34,813 bases of DNA, taken from NCBI GenBank assembly GCA_913057725.1, contig CAJXOS010000063.1, forward strand, positions 1 through 34,813, written 5' to 3'. The notes below the pieces were generated by a model. That model was not told the DNA's origin and ran no database searches. It worked only from the letters and a program-made list of their open reading frames with translations. Positions 1 to 9,025 of this stretch are shown piece after piece. The position numbers and the translations under genes were made by a program. This stretch comes from an uncultured Lewinella sp. (GTDB lineage Bacteria > Bacteroidota > Bacteroidia > Chitinophagales > Saprospiraceae). Position 1 is the stretch's first letter, and the number at the start of each line of letters is the position of its first letter.

Positions 1-63
1 CGGACCAAAAAATGGCAAAATGAGGTTCAAAAAATGCTCGGTTGCAGGCCAAAGGGTAAATGA
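1..63 (+). CDS. C-terminal end of an unidentified upstream gene (partial)
   Basis: From the left edge, frame 1 reads 20 codons to a TGA at 61-63 and ends in a basic tail (CRPKGK). A second frame is also open, to TAA at 68-70, so the assignment is tentative. The stop lies 24 nt before the mltG start, which would fit an upstream co-oriented gene in the same transcript. The fragment is too short to name a family. Confidence 0.35.
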   Translation, partial: RTKKWQNEVQKMLGCRPKGK

Positions 64-87
64 CCAATAAACTCTTAGCGCGCCCTT

Positions 88-1164
88 GTGGCAAATTTTA
101 CAATAAACACTACTCCTGTGGCTTTCTTACGAGCACTATTTATGTTGGTATTGGTAGCATTGGTTGGCCTTGGTTTAGCGGGCTACTGGTGGTACGAAGG
201 ATTACATGAGCAACTAGAACACGACAAGGCAGATACTTTCATTGCGATTGAAAATGGTAGTACTGCCTATGCTATTATTGCTCAGCTACACCAAGAAGGA
301 ATCATTGCGAAGCCGTCTCACGCTAAGTTGTTTTTGAAAACACTCGGTAAGGATATGCAGCTGCAGGCTGGTGATTTCCAATTTCCTTCCCCCATTTCAA
401 CAATCGAAGCATTAGAGCTACTGCAGGATGGTAGAAAGCGTACTGCTCGACTGACTTTACCAGAAGGCTGGACTCGTTTCGAGATAGCTGCACGGGTAGC
501 TAGCCGTTTTCCTGGGAATCCTCCCTTGCAAGAACAAGATGTATTTGCGCTGATGGATCAAGTAGGTTTGATCGCCGACTTCGACCCAGCCGCTCGTAAT
601 CTGGAAGGATATCTTTATCCTACTACTTATGAGGTAGAATCCGATGCTGGTCCGGAGGGTGTTATCGAACGATTAGTACAGGAGTTTCGATCGGTTTGGC
701 AGACGAGCTGGGATGAGCGTGCCACTGCACTTGGACGTACCCGCCGAGAGATTATTACTATTGCAAGTCTTATTGAAAACGAATCGAAGCTAGACAAGGA
801 GCGACCTATTGTGGCTTCTGTTATTTATAATCGCCTGGAGCGAGGCATTCCGTTAGGCCTGGACGCTACCAATGTATATATAGCCAAGCTCCTTGGCCGT
901 TGGGATGGGACCCTTCACCGTAGCGACCTGGAAGTGGATCATCCATATAATACCCGGAAAATTCAAGGTTTACCGCCAGGGCCTATCTGTTCGCCTAGTG
1001 CCGCAGCAATCGAGGCTGCCTTGTTTCCTGAAGAGACCAACTATCTTTTTTACGTCCTGAATGTAGATGAGACCGATGGTTCGCATAATTTCTATGAAGA
1101 TGCCGCGGGCTTCAACCGAGGTAAGGCTAAATATCAGCGCTGGCTCGCCACCCAAAGAGATTAG
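88..1164 (+). CDS. mltG: MltG (YceG-like) endolytic murein transglycosylase
   Basis: MltG cleaves nascent glycan strands in the periplasm and is proposed to terminate peptidoglycan polymerisation. The 358-aa length is close to the roughly 340 aa of E. coli MltG. A short N-terminal segment is followed by one membrane helix (about residues 13-35), a LysM-like region with the motif GYLYPTTY (174-181), and the catalytic block IASLIENES with the predicted catalytic Glu at 230. Further family motifs are the D/TNVYI segment near 259-265, YNTRKIQGLPPGPI (287-300) and the C-terminal SHNFY. The start is GTG at 88, because in-frame stops at 61 and 76 exclude anything much earlier. An ATG at 139 is possible but would cut into the membrane helix. 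The catalytic residue assignment follows family alignment from memory. Confidence 0.95.
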   Translation: MANFTINTTPVAFLRALFMLVLVALVGLGLAGYWWYEGLHEQLEHDKADTFIAIENGSTAYAIIAQLHQEGIIAKPSHAKLFLKTLGKDMQLQAGDFQFPSPISTIEALELLQDGRKRTARLTLPEGWTRFEIAARVASRFPGNPPLQEQDVFALMDQVGLIADFDPAARNLEGYLYPTTYEVESDAGPEGVIERLVQEFRSVWQTSWDERATALGRTRREIITIASLIENESKLDKERPIVASVIYNRLERGIPLGLDATNVYIAKLLGRWDGTLHRSDLEVDHPYNTRKIQGLPPGPICSPSAAAIEAALFPEETNYLFYVLNVDETDGSHNFYEDAAGFNRGKAKYQRWLATQRD

Positions 1165-1177
1165 TCAATAAATCAGA

Positions 1178-1262
1178 ATGACACTAATCCAACTAATCCA
1201 ACTAACTCAACTCATCTAACTAATCCAACTAAACCAACTTTCTAACCAACAAACTATCCAAC
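1178..1262 (+). repeat. Degenerate 7-9 bp tandem repeat (AACTAATCC-type)
   Basis: The DNA between mltG and the next gene is almost entirely imperfect copies of AACTAATCC / AACCAACT units (TTAGTTGG on the other strand), with no G on the plus strand from about 1181 to 1262. The same unit recurs at about 6001-6033. It ends where the TIGR04282 reading frame becomes recognisable and seems to have displaced that gene's normal start. Confidence 0.7.
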
Positions 1263-1263
1263 C

Positions 1264-1860
1264 ATCCAACCAACACTCATAACCTTCATTAAGAACCCCG
1301 AGCTTGGAAAAGCGAAAACCAGACTAGCCAAGACGGTAGGTGATGAGCGGGCGCTACAAATATATCTGGCACTATTAGGCCATACACGACACCTTGCAAA
1401 ATCTACCCCAGCTCGACGAATGCTTTTCTACAGTTCATTCATTGATGGACAGGACGATTGGCCTGCTGCGGACTTTGACAAGTACTTACAGGCTAGTGGT
1501 GATCTAGGAGTACGAATGGAGACTGCTTTTGAGCAGGCGTTTTCCGAGCAGCAAGGGCCGGTGCTCATTATTGGCAGTGACTGCGCTCAACTTACTGCGC
1601 AGATTATCCAGGAGGGTATAGATGCATTAGAGGAGCACGATTTTGTGATCGGCCCGGCGGAAGATGGTGGCTACTATTTGCTTGGCATGCGGGCGTTCCA
1701 TCCGGAGGTGTTTAAAGGTATAGCCTGGAGCACAGAGACTGTGTTTGAACAAACGAATACGATCATCGCAAACAAGGATTGGACGCTAAAATTGCTCCCT
1801 ACCTTATCGGATATTGACTACGAAGAAGATTGGGAAAAACACGGTTGGGAGATTCCATGA
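1264..1860 (+). CDS. TIGR04282/DUF2064 family glycosyltransferase-like protein, no standard start codon
   Basis: This small nucleotide-sugar-transferase-like family (arsenosugar-associated in some genomes) has a GT-A-like fold. The frame encodes the family's N-terminal block LITFIKNPELGKAKTRLA (from 1276), then the DUF2064 signatures GSDCAQLT, GPAEDGGYYLLGM and WSTETVFEQT. The problem is the start. The in-frame stop at 1243-1245 is followed by no ATG, GTG or TTG until ATG 1420, which lies after the whole N-terminal block. The ATC at 1264 is given here because it leaves a family-like lead of four residues before LITF; ATA 1279 and ATT 1288 are alternatives. Starting at 1420 would give a 146-aa product lacking the likely nucleotide-binding loop. 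It may therefore use a near-cognate start, be a recent pseudogene, or reflect a sequence error. It lies between mltG and carA, all co-oriented. Confidence 0.7.
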   Translation: MQPTLITFIKNPELGKAKTRLAKTVGDERALQIYLALLGHTRHLAKSTPARRMLFYSSFIDGQDDWPAADFDKYLQASGDLGVRMETAFEQAFSEQQGPVLIIGSDCAQLTAQIIQEGIDALEEHDFVIGPAEDGGYYLLGMRAFHPEVFKGIAWSTETVFEQTNTIIANKDWTLKLLPTLSDIDYEEDWEKHGWEIP

Positions 1861-1901
1861 AAAATTCCCGGCTTAGGTTACCTCAAATATAATCGCTTGA
1901 C

Positions 1902-1909
1902 TATCTTTG
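1902..1909 (+). promoter_or_regulatory. Bacteroidota-type -7 box for carA
   Basis: TATCTTTG matches the TAnnTTTG -7 consensus of the Bacteroidota primary sigma factor. It sits 35 nt before ATG 1937, so the expected transcription start is near 1915. This argues against translation beginning at the upstream in-frame TTG 1907. No clear -33 TTTG element is visible. Confidence 0.65.
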
Positions 1910-1936
1910 CGTGCGGTTAAAACGAAACCGCAGTCT

Positions 1937-3046
1937 ATGGCCAATTCTCCGCTTCCCCCAGCCATTCTTTTACTAGAAGATGGCACTGTTTTTCGGGGGC
2001 ACGCCGCCGGTAAAATCGGTACGACAACCGGCGAAATCTGTTTCAACACCGGTATGACCGGTTATCAAGAAATTTTTACTGATCCTTCTTATTTCGGCCA
2101 GATCTTGGTCATGACCAATGCCCACATTGGCAACTATGGTGTTAAGAAGGAAGAAACCGAGTCGAAATCGATTAAGATTGCCGGTTTGGTGTGTAAGAAT
2201 TTTACGGTTCCTTATCACCGTCCACTAGCTGATGAGTCTATTCAGGATTACTTTGAAGAGGGCAGCCTCGTTGGTATTTCTGATGTGGATACTCGCGCTA
2301 TTGTTCGTCACATCCGTGATAAGGGAGCAATGAATGCGATTATTTCCAGTGAAGAACTGGATGTAGACAAACTAAAGGCTATGTTAGCTAAGGCTCCTAG
2401 TATGAAGGGGCTAGAGTTGGCAAGTCAAGTGAGTACCAAAGAGCCTTATACTTATGGTGAGGAATCAGCGAAATATCGTGTAGCTGTTCTTGACTTTGGG
2501 GTGAAGGAAAACATCTTGCGCAGCTTTGCCAAGCGTGGTTGTTACCTTAAGGTATTCCCAGCCAAGACTTCTTTGGCAGAACTAGAAGCATTTAACCCAG
2601 ACGGGTTCTTCCTGAGCAATGGCCCAGGCGATCCTGCTCCTATGGATTATGCGACGAACACGGCTAAGGAAATCCTTGCTGCTGATCGTCCACTATTCGG
2701 AATTTGCCTCGGCCACCAGATTCTGGCGCAGGCCTTGGATATTCCAACCTATAAAATGCATAATGGTCACCGTGGGATTAACCACCCTGTGAAAAACTTG
2801 GTGACTGGAAAAAGTGAGATTACCAGCCAAAACCACGGTTTTGGTGTGAGCCCTACCGCTATTGAAGCCAATGCTGATAAGGTAGAAATTACGCACGTGA
2901 ACCTCAATGACGAAACCATCGAGGGAATTCGGGTTATTGGGAAGCCAGCTTTCTCGGTACAATATCACCCAGAAGCTAACCCTGGCCCACACGATGCCCG
3001 TTACCTGTTTGACCAGTTCATCGGACTAATGGCCGAACACAAGTAA
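1937..3046 (+). CDS. carA: Carbamoyl-phosphate synthase small subunit (glutamine amidotransferase)
   Basis: CarA hydrolyses glutamine and passes ammonia to CarB to make carbamoyl phosphate for pyrimidine and arginine synthesis in the cytoplasm. The 369-aa product has the N-terminal CPSase small-chain domain (LLLEDGTVFRGHAAG, then the GEICFNTGMTGYQE block). A class I amidotransferase domain follows, with nucleophile Cys257 in GICLGHQ and His344/Glu346 in QYHPEANPGPHD. The start is ATG 1937, chosen because it lies 35 nt after a good -7 box; an in-frame TTG at 1907 would put the start inside the promoter. carB is not in the window, so the two subunits are not encoded together here. Confidence 0.97.
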   Translation: MANSPLPPAILLLEDGTVFRGHAAGKIGTTTGEICFNTGMTGYQEIFTDPSYFGQILVMTNAHIGNYGVKKEETESKSIKIAGLVCKNFTVPYHRPLADESIQDYFEEGSLVGISDVDTRAIVRHIRDKGAMNAIISSEELDVDKLKAMLAKAPSMKGLELASQVSTKEPYTYGEESAKYRVAVLDFGVKENILRSFAKRGCYLKVFPAKTSLAELEAFNPDGFFLSNGPGDPAPMDYATNTAKEILAADRPLFGICLGHQILAQALDIPTYKMHNGHRGINHPVKNLVTGKSEITSQNHGFGVSPTAIEANADKVEITHVNLNDETIEGIRVIGKPAFSVQYHPEANPGPHDARYLFDQFIGLMAEHK

Positions 3047-3090
3047 GACGGGGCCTGACGTCGTTTTTGCCAACAGGCGGAACACATTAA

Positions 3091-4398
<1,308 letters not shown>

Positions 4399-4408
4399 TT
4401 GAGAAATA

Positions 4409-4460
4409 GGAAGTTTGAAGTAGGAAGTAGAATACTTCTTACTTCCGATTTCCAACTTCC
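4409..4460 (+). terminator. Long imperfect hairpin after eno
   Basis: Outer arms GGAAGTT (4409-4415) and AACTTCC (4454-4460) enclose a second stem, AAGTAGGAAGTA with TACTTCTTACTT, around a GAA loop. It begins 10 nt after the eno stop. No clean U-tract follows, so it may be a terminator or an mRNA 3'-end stabiliser. It separates eno from the next gene's own promoter. Confidence 0.5.
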
Positions 4461-4472
4461 CCTGTCGCCCCT

Positions 4473-4480
4473 TATCTTTG
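4473..4480 (+). promoter_or_regulatory. -7 box for the FtsB/DivIC-like gene
   Basis: TATCTTTG, identical to the carA box, lies 28 nt before ATG 4501 and directly after the eno hairpin. Confidence 0.65.
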
Positions 4481-4500
4481 GGACATAAACGTATGACCCT

Positions 4501-4803
4501 ATGGATAAAGTAATTTTGGATCTGTGGAATAAACTGCCAGCCCCGCTGCGCAATCGTTATTTCCTGACGGCAGTCGTCTTTGTGGCTTTTATGGTCTTTT
4601 TTGACCGCCATGATGTGCTGACGCAGATTCAACTTCAAGGGACTGTGAACAAGTTAGAAGACGACAAGGTTTTCTACGAAGAACAGATCGATAAGGAAGA
4701 GGAGAAGCGCCTTGATATGCAAATTAATCAGGAGCGTTTCGCACGAGAGCAATACTATATGCAGCGTAATAATGAAGATGTTTTCATCATCGCTGACGAA
4801 TAA
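4501..4803 (+). CDS. FtsB/DivIC-family septum formation initiator
   Basis: This is a bitopic inner-membrane protein of the divisome that bridges FtsQ/DivIB and FtsL partners. At 100 aa it has family size: a short basic cytoplasmic N-terminus, one membrane helix (about residues 20-34, FLTAVVFVAFMVFF), then a charged coiled coil (about 44-78). The family-typical C-terminal motif follows: FAREQYYM, then NEDVFII. Its position just after eno matches the ftsB neighbourhood in many bacteria. Sequence alone does not separate FtsB from DivIC, so no symbol is given. Its own promoter lies upstream and a small hairpin follows. Confidence 0.88.
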   Translation: MDKVILDLWNKLPAPLRNRYFLTAVVFVAFMVFFDRHDVLTQIQLQGTVNKLEDDKVFYEEQIDKEEEKRLDMQINQERFAREQYYMQRNNEDVFIIADE

Positions 4804-4809
4804 AAGAAG

Positions 4810-4828
4810 AAGGTCCAAAGGACTTTTT
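4810..4828 (+). terminator. Short intrinsic terminator
   Basis: AAGGTCC, loop AAA, GGACTTT, with the run TTTTT at 4824-4828. The 7-bp stem (one G-U pair) begins 7 nt after the division-gene stop. The last bases, ending TTTTTG, could double as a weak -7 box for sucD, whose ATG is 34 nt further on. Confidence 0.55.
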
Positions 4829-4862
4829 GTAACGATAAAACCAAAGTAACAATCTTAACTTC

Positions 4863-5735
4863 ATGTCTGTACTAGTTAATAAAGACTCTAAGATAATTGT
4901 CCAGGGTTTTACGGGTAAGGAAGGTACCTTCCATGCTGGTCAAATGATCGAATACGGCACCAATGTAGTTGGTGGTGTAACCCCTGGTAAAGGTGGCCAG
5001 ACCCACCTGGATCGCCCAGTTTTCAATACCGTAGACGAAGCCGTACAAAAGGCAGGTGCTGATACGTCAGTAATTTTCGTACCACCTCCATTCGCAGCTG
5101 ATGCGATCATGGAAGCGGCGGCTGCTGGTATCAAGGTGATCATCTGTATCACAGAAGGTATTCCAGTACAGGACATGGTGAAGGCTAAGGCTTACATCGA
5201 GGACTATGACTGCCGCTTGGTAGGTCCTAACTGTCCAGGTGTTATCACTCCTGGTGCTGCCAAGTGTGGTATCATGCCAGGATTTATCCACAACCCAGGT
5301 CGTATCGGTATCGTTAGCCGCTCTGGTACCCTAACCTACGAAGCAGTAGATCAGGTGACCAAGGCAGGTATGGGCCAAAGTACTTGTATCGGTATTGGTG
5401 GTGACCCAATTATCGGCACTACCACCAAAGATGCAGTAGAGCTACTTATGAACGACCCTGATACGGATGGTATCATCATGATCGGTGAGATCGGCGGTAC
5501 GATGGAAGCAGAGGCTGCCCAGTACGTTAAAGAGCACGGCACTAAGCCAGTTGTTGGCTTTATCGCTGGCCAGACTGCTCCTAAGGGACGTACTATGGGC
5601 CACGCTGGTGCAATCATCGGTGGTAAGGATGATACTGCTGAAGCTAAGATGGCTATCATGGAAGCTTGCGGTATCCACGTAGTAAAATCACCAGCTGAAA
5701 TTGGTGTAACAATGGTAAAAGCACTGCAGGGTTAA
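4863..5735 (+). CDS. sucD: Succinyl-CoA ligase (synthetase) alpha subunit
   Basis: The alpha subunit binds CoA and carries the phosphohistidine in succinyl-CoA/succinate interconversion in the TCA cycle. The 290-aa length is standard. The N-terminal CoA-binding Rossmann domain starts [20 protein letters not shown] (6-25), with GGVTPGKGG near 37-45. The ligase domain contains GPNCPG (121-126), [19 protein letters not shown] and the active-site His247 in [10 protein letters not shown] (242-251). The beta subunit gene sucC is not adjacent, so the two subunits must be expressed from separate loci. A strong intrinsic terminator follows. Confidence 0.98.
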   Translation: MSVLVNKDSKIIVQGFTGKEGTFHAGQMIEYGTNVVGGVTPGKGGQTHLDRPVFNTVDEAVQKAGADTSVIFVPPPFAADAIMEAAAAGIKVIICITEGIPVQDMVKAKAYIEDYDCRLVGPNCPGVITPGAAKCGIMPGFIHNPGRIGIVSRSGTLTYEAVDQVTKAGMGQSTCIGIGGDPIIGTTTKDAVELLMNDPDTDGIIMIGEIGGTMEAEAAQYVKEHGTKPVVGFIAGQTAPKGRTMGHAGAIIGGKDDTAEAKMAIMEACGIHVVKSPAEIGVTMVKALQG

Positions 5736-5757
5736 TCCCCAAGAAGATCGCACAATT

Positions 5758-5802
5758 CGAACCCGATTCTTGCCAAGCGCAGGGATCGGGTTCGTTGTTT
5801 TT
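5758..5802 (+). terminator. Intrinsic terminator of sucD
   Basis: A perfect 10-bp stem, CGAACCCGAT (5758-5767) with ATCGGGTTCG (5785-5794), is followed directly by TTGTTTTT. It lies 22 nt after the sucD stop. Confidence 0.85.
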
Positions 5803-5829
5803 AGGATAAATACATAAAACAGTAATCTC

Positions 5830-6086
5830 CAACTAATCGCTCCCGAGCGTCCCCCGACGCGAATGTGTTTACCTACGCCCCCCCAACGCGAACCACCCAA
5901 GGCACCGAAGTGCACCTAAGTTTTTGAACCATATTCCACCTACGCAACGCTCCAGCGGATAAAAAGGCATATAAGGACATATAAGAAGATTGCCAAGCCT
6001 CAACTCATTCAACTAATCCAACTAACCAACTAACGCTCCCCAGCGTCCCCCGACGCGAATGTGCTCCCCACCGTCCCCCAACGCGA
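5830..6086. repeat. Dispersed intergenic repeat with C-loop mini-hairpins
   Basis: Two near-identical units (5830-5867 and 6027-6063) start with CAACTAA and contain CGCT-CCCG-AGCG or CGCT-CCCC-AGCG. Next comes GCGTC-CCCC-GACGC, then GAATGTG. Each is followed by a more diverged half-copy ending in CCCCCAACGCGA (about 5876-5891 and 6064-6086). The second unit is preceded by AACTAATCC-type tandem repeats (6001-6033) like those at 1178-1262. The gap between sucD and the next gene (5736-6123) holds a terminator, these repeats and a promoter; no coding sequence is supported there. Confidence 0.65.
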
Positions 6087-6102
6087 GAATTCCCCAAACC
6101 CT

Positions 6103-6110
6103 TATCTTTA
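6103..6110 (+). promoter_or_regulatory. -7 box for the NTF2-like gene
   Basis: TATCTTTA, one mismatch from TAnnTTTG, lies 21 nt before ATG 6124, right after the repeat region. Confidence 0.5.
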
Positions 6111-6123
6111 AAAGAAAAACATC

Positions 6124-6669
6124 ATGCGTACCCTGCTCCTAGCACTGTTATTGTCTTCCACAGCGAGCCTCCTAGCGCAAGCTGAAGAACCTATGGCTGA
6201 AACCAAAGAAAGCCCTTATGCCAAGGATGTCGCTTCCTTGGATGCGATCATGTCTGCCTTGTACGGGGTGATATCCGGCGATGCTGGAGAAAAACGGGAT
6301 TGGGATCGGTTCCGCTACTTGTTTGTGGAAGAAGCGCGTTTGATGCCTTCCGGCAAAAATCCAGAGGGTGAAGTGGGATATCGGATTTTGAGCCCAGACG
6401 GCTATGTGGAACGTTCTGGGGCTTGGCTAGAAGAAAACGGTTTTCATGAAGTGGAAATCCACCGGGTAGCGGAGGAATATGGCTCTCTGGTACATCTCTT
6501 CAGTACGTATGAATCCTACCGGTCCAAAACGGATGCCGAACCTTTTGCGCGTGGGATCAATAGTATCCAGCTCATGAACGATGGTAAACGCTGGTGGATC
6601 CTGCATATCTACTGGCTAGGGGAAACCGAAGAGTTGCCCCTGCCAGCGAAATATTTACCAAAAGAGTAG
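6124..6669 (+). CDS. Exported NTF2/SnoaL-like protein of unknown function
   Basis: The 181-aa product begins with a Sec signal peptide (MRTLLLALLLSSTASLLAQ, cleavage near residue 19). The rest resembles the NTF2-like fold of small exported proteins. It has an N-terminal helix (ASLDAIMSALYGVISG), DWDRFRYLFVEEARLM, then strands with EVEIHRVAEEYGSLVHLFSTYES and a C-terminal RWWILHIYW strand. Such domains bind small ligands or act as enzymes; no catalytic residue can be assigned here. It has its own promoter and converges on the SulP gene with an 8-nt gap, so it is probably monocistronic. Confidence 0.8.
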   Translation: MRTLLLALLLSSTASLLAQAEEPMAETKESPYAKDVASLDAIMSALYGVISGDAGEKRDWDRFRYLFVEEARLMPSGKNPEGEVGYRILSPDGYVERSGAWLEENGFHEVEIHRVAEEYGSLVHLFSTYESYRSKTDAEPFARGINSIQLMNDGKRWWILHIYWLGETEELPLPAKYLPKE

Positions 6670-6677
6670 GGTAGGAC

Positions 6678-8276
6678 CTACGCCTCCTGCTGCACCTGCG
6701 ACATCACATGATAGCGCGGGTCATCTACATTACTTTCAATGACATTGGCCAACTTAGGTGAGGCCTTTACCATGAGTTTCTGACAGTCCTCACTGAGGTG
6801 CTGAATGAGAACCTCTTTGCCTGCGGCCTCGTACTTCTCTACCAATTGGAAAAGGGCTTCCAGTGCAGAGTGGTCGCTTACGCGTGATTCCATGAAGTCA
6901 ATGATGATCCGATCAGGATCATTTTGAACATCAAATTTGCTCTTGAATACCTGAATGCTGCCGAAGAAAAGTGGCCCCCAGATTTCGTACACCTTTGTGC
7001 CGTCTGGTAAAAAGCGCTTGCGGGCGCGGATACGCTTGGCGTTTTCCCAGGCAAAGACCAGGGCACTCATGATGATACCGACGATTACGGCAATGGCCAG
7101 GTCAAAAACAACGGTTAGAGATGATACAGTAATCAAAACCAAAGCATCGGGCAACGGGATTTTGTTGAGAATGCGGAAGCTACTCCAGGCGAAGGTGCCG
7201 ATTACAACCATGAACATCACGCCCACCAATGCAGCGATAGGCACTTGTTCAATGACGCCAGAGGCAAAAAGAATGAAGCCCAGAAGCGTAACTGCTGCCA
7301 CAATGCCCGATAAGCGGGTGCGGCCGCCCGATTTGATATTAATGATTGATTGCCCAATCATCGCACAGCCTCCCATACCACCAAAAAGGCCGGTGACAAT
7401 ATTGGCGCCACCTTGAGCCAAGCATTCTCTGTTAGAGCTACCACGCGTCTCCGTAAGCTCATCTACGAGATTTAGGGTCATTAGTGATTCAATAAGGCCA
7501 ATAGCGGCTAGAATCACGGCATAAGGTCCAATGAAAGCTAAGGTTTCCCAGTTGAATGGGACCTTGCTGAATATTTCTGTCTGAAAAATCGGTAGACCAC
7601 CTTTTAGGCCTTCTCCTCCACCATCGCGGATAAAGCTTCCTACAGTGGCTACATCTAATCCGCCTAAGATTACAATCGCAGACACAATTCCAATGGCAAT
7701 CAACGCCTCTGGAAGGCGCTTATTGATCATAGGAAGGAAATGCATGATAGCCATGGTCAACGCCACTAGGCCTCCCATGATGGCTAGTTCCATCCCTTGT
7801 AACCATTGGGTTTCTCCGTTCACAGTCTCTTTGAACATCCCCAATTGAGAGAGGAAGATCACAATGGCCAAGCCATTCACAAATCCCATCATTACGGGGT
7901 GAGGAATGAGTCGTACGAATTTACCCAGCTTAAGTAAGCCTACAGCCATCTGGATAAAGCCCATGAGGATAACGGTGGCAAACAGATAGTAGAGCCCGAG
8001 CTGCTCGCTGGCCTCGCCCATAGCGTTACCTTCTGCTACTAGGGAAACCATAACCACAGCAAGTGCTCCGGTTGCACCGCTGATCATCCCAGGACGACCA
8101 CCGAAGATAGAAGTGATTAAGCCAATCATGAACGCAGCATAGAGACCCACCAGTGGATCTACTCCCGCTACGAATGCAAAGGCTACTGCTTCAGGCACTA
8201 AAGCTAAGGCCACGGTCAAACCACTGAATACATCATTCTTGATGCTGGCTGCCCGATTTCTGATGAATTGAACCAT
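6678..8276 (-). CDS. SulP-family anion transporter with C-terminal STAS domain
   Basis: This is an inner-membrane anion permease of the SLC26/SulP family; sulfate or bicarbonate is the usual substrate but cannot be decided here. The 532-aa protein has a transmembrane domain of about 10-14 helices. It starts after IKNDVFSGLTVALALVPEAVAFAF and contains the SulP-typical GATGALAVV, NGLAIVIF and GGMGGCAMIGQSIIN stretches. A cytoplasmic STAS domain (about the last 110 residues) carries DHSALEAL at the position of the usual conserved Ser. The start is ATG 8276, 30 nt after a -7 box on the minus strand. An upstream in-frame extension to 8351 would place the promoter inside the gene and adds an unlikely basic leader. 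Confidence 0.93.
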   Translation of the reverse strand: MVQFIRNRAASIKNDVFSGLTVALALVPEAVAFAFVAGVDPLVGLYAAFMIGLITSIFGGRPGMISGATGALAVVMVSLVAEGNAMGEASEQLGLYYLFATVILMGFIQMAVGLLKLGKFVRLIPHPVMMGFVNGLAIVIFLSQLGMFKETVNGETQWLQGMELAIMGGLVALTMAIMHFLPMINKRLPEALIAIGIVSAIVILGGLDVATVGSFIRDGGGEGLKGGLPIFQTEIFSKVPFNWETLAFIGPYAVILAAIGLIESLMTLNLVDELTETRGSSNRECLAQGGANIVTGLFGGMGGCAMIGQSIINIKSGGRTRLSGIVAAVTLLGFILFASGVIEQVPIAALVGVMFMVVIGTFAWSSFRILNKIPLPDALVLITVSSLTVVFDLAIAVIVGIIMSALVFAWENAKRIRARKRFLPDGTKVYEIWGPLFFGSIQVFKSKFDVQNDPDRIIIDFMESRVSDHSALEALFQLVEKYEAAGKEVLIQHLSEDCQKLMVKASPKLANVIESNVDDPRYHVMSQVQQEA

Positions 8277-8298
8277 AGTATTACTCTCAAAAAAGCCG

Positions 8299-8306
8299 CG
8301 AAGGTA
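8299..8306 (-). promoter_or_regulatory. -7 box for the SulP gene
   Basis: On the minus strand the sequence reads TACCTTCG, a common variant of TAnnTTTG, 30 nt before ATG 8276. It supports the shorter SulP start and separate transcription from the gene upstream. Confidence 0.5.
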
Positions 8307-8361
8307 AACCTTTTTTCGGCTCCGAGGCCATACTAGATTACTAATATTCAAAAAAGTAAAC

Positions 8362-8898
8362 TTAGCTTAACAACAAGGCCAATACAATGATTAAAACTAA
8401 TAGAAGTGCAGCTGTGATGAGAAAACCGTTAGAATTGCGATACTTATCAAAGAGATACTCCATGGCTTCATTCCATTCTAGCCTTTTGGCAAGTGGCTCA
8501 ATCATGAAGACGTGGTAGCGGCGATCAAACAGGCGAGAGTTGCCGTGCTTACGCAGAATAAAGAACTCCTCATCCAGAAAAGCCAGATCAAATACCTCCG
8601 CATCGCAGGAACTCGGGCCGTAGACAAACTTTCCGTTCATCATTCGCCATTCCCCACATTCGATATTACCATTGGTACTTCGAACGTACTCTCCACCGTC
8701 ATCAAAGACGTGTAGGATTACTTCGTGGAAACTCTCTTGATCGCGTAGTTCAATCCAGTTGCGACGTAGATAATACTCGTCCTCACGCAGGTCCTCGCTG
8801 TGCTTGCGAATCGCTGGCAAGATCTTATCTAACATATCAAACAATCCTTCCGCCTCTGGTAGCTCTACATTGAAGGGTTTGGCTACCTTATCGAGCAT
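8362..8898 (-). CDS. Predicted tail-anchored membrane protein, unknown function
   Basis: The family is not recognised. The product (178 aa from ATG 8898, 182 aa from GTG 8910) has no signal peptide. It is soluble, acidic and aromatic for most of its length, with several charged beta-like segments (for example ESFHEVILHVFDDGGEYV). It ends in one strongly hydrophobic helix at the extreme C-terminus (FLITAALLLVLIIVLALLLS), as in a tail-anchored protein facing the cytoplasm. It lies upstream of the SulP gene on the same strand with an 85-nt gap containing the SulP promoter, so a functional link is only a possibility. ATG 8898 is preferred over the GTG. Confidence 0.75.
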   Translation of the reverse strand: MLDKVAKPFNVELPEAEGLFDMLDKILPAIRKHSEDLREDEYYLRRNWIELRDQESFHEVILHVFDDGGEYVRSTNGNIECGEWRMMNGKFVYGPSSCDAEVFDLAFLDEEFFILRKHGNSRLFDRRYHVFMIEPLAKRLEWNEAMEYLFDKYRNSNGFLITAALLLVLIIVLALLLS

Positions 8899-9025
8899 CT
8901 TATTATCCACGCGCTAATGATTTTATTGAACAGTTTGAAGCCAATGCTAAACGAGACATAGCTCTTTGAAACTGTGCGAATAATTCATATTCTAATTAAT
9001 AAAGATAAGCTGATTTTGTTGCAAA

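Noticed and set aside
1420..1860. ATG 1420 as the true start of the TIGR04282 gene
   Set aside because: It would discard the conserved N-terminal block that is clearly encoded upstream in the same frame; kept only as an alternative if the gene is decayed.
4409..4460. Possible operator or REP element after eno
   Set aside because: Position right after the stop and before the next promoter is better explained as a 3' hairpin; no second copy in the window.
6955..7416. 153-aa open frame antisense to the SulP gene
   Set aside because: It is a shadow of a membrane-protein coding strand, with no family motif and no promoter.
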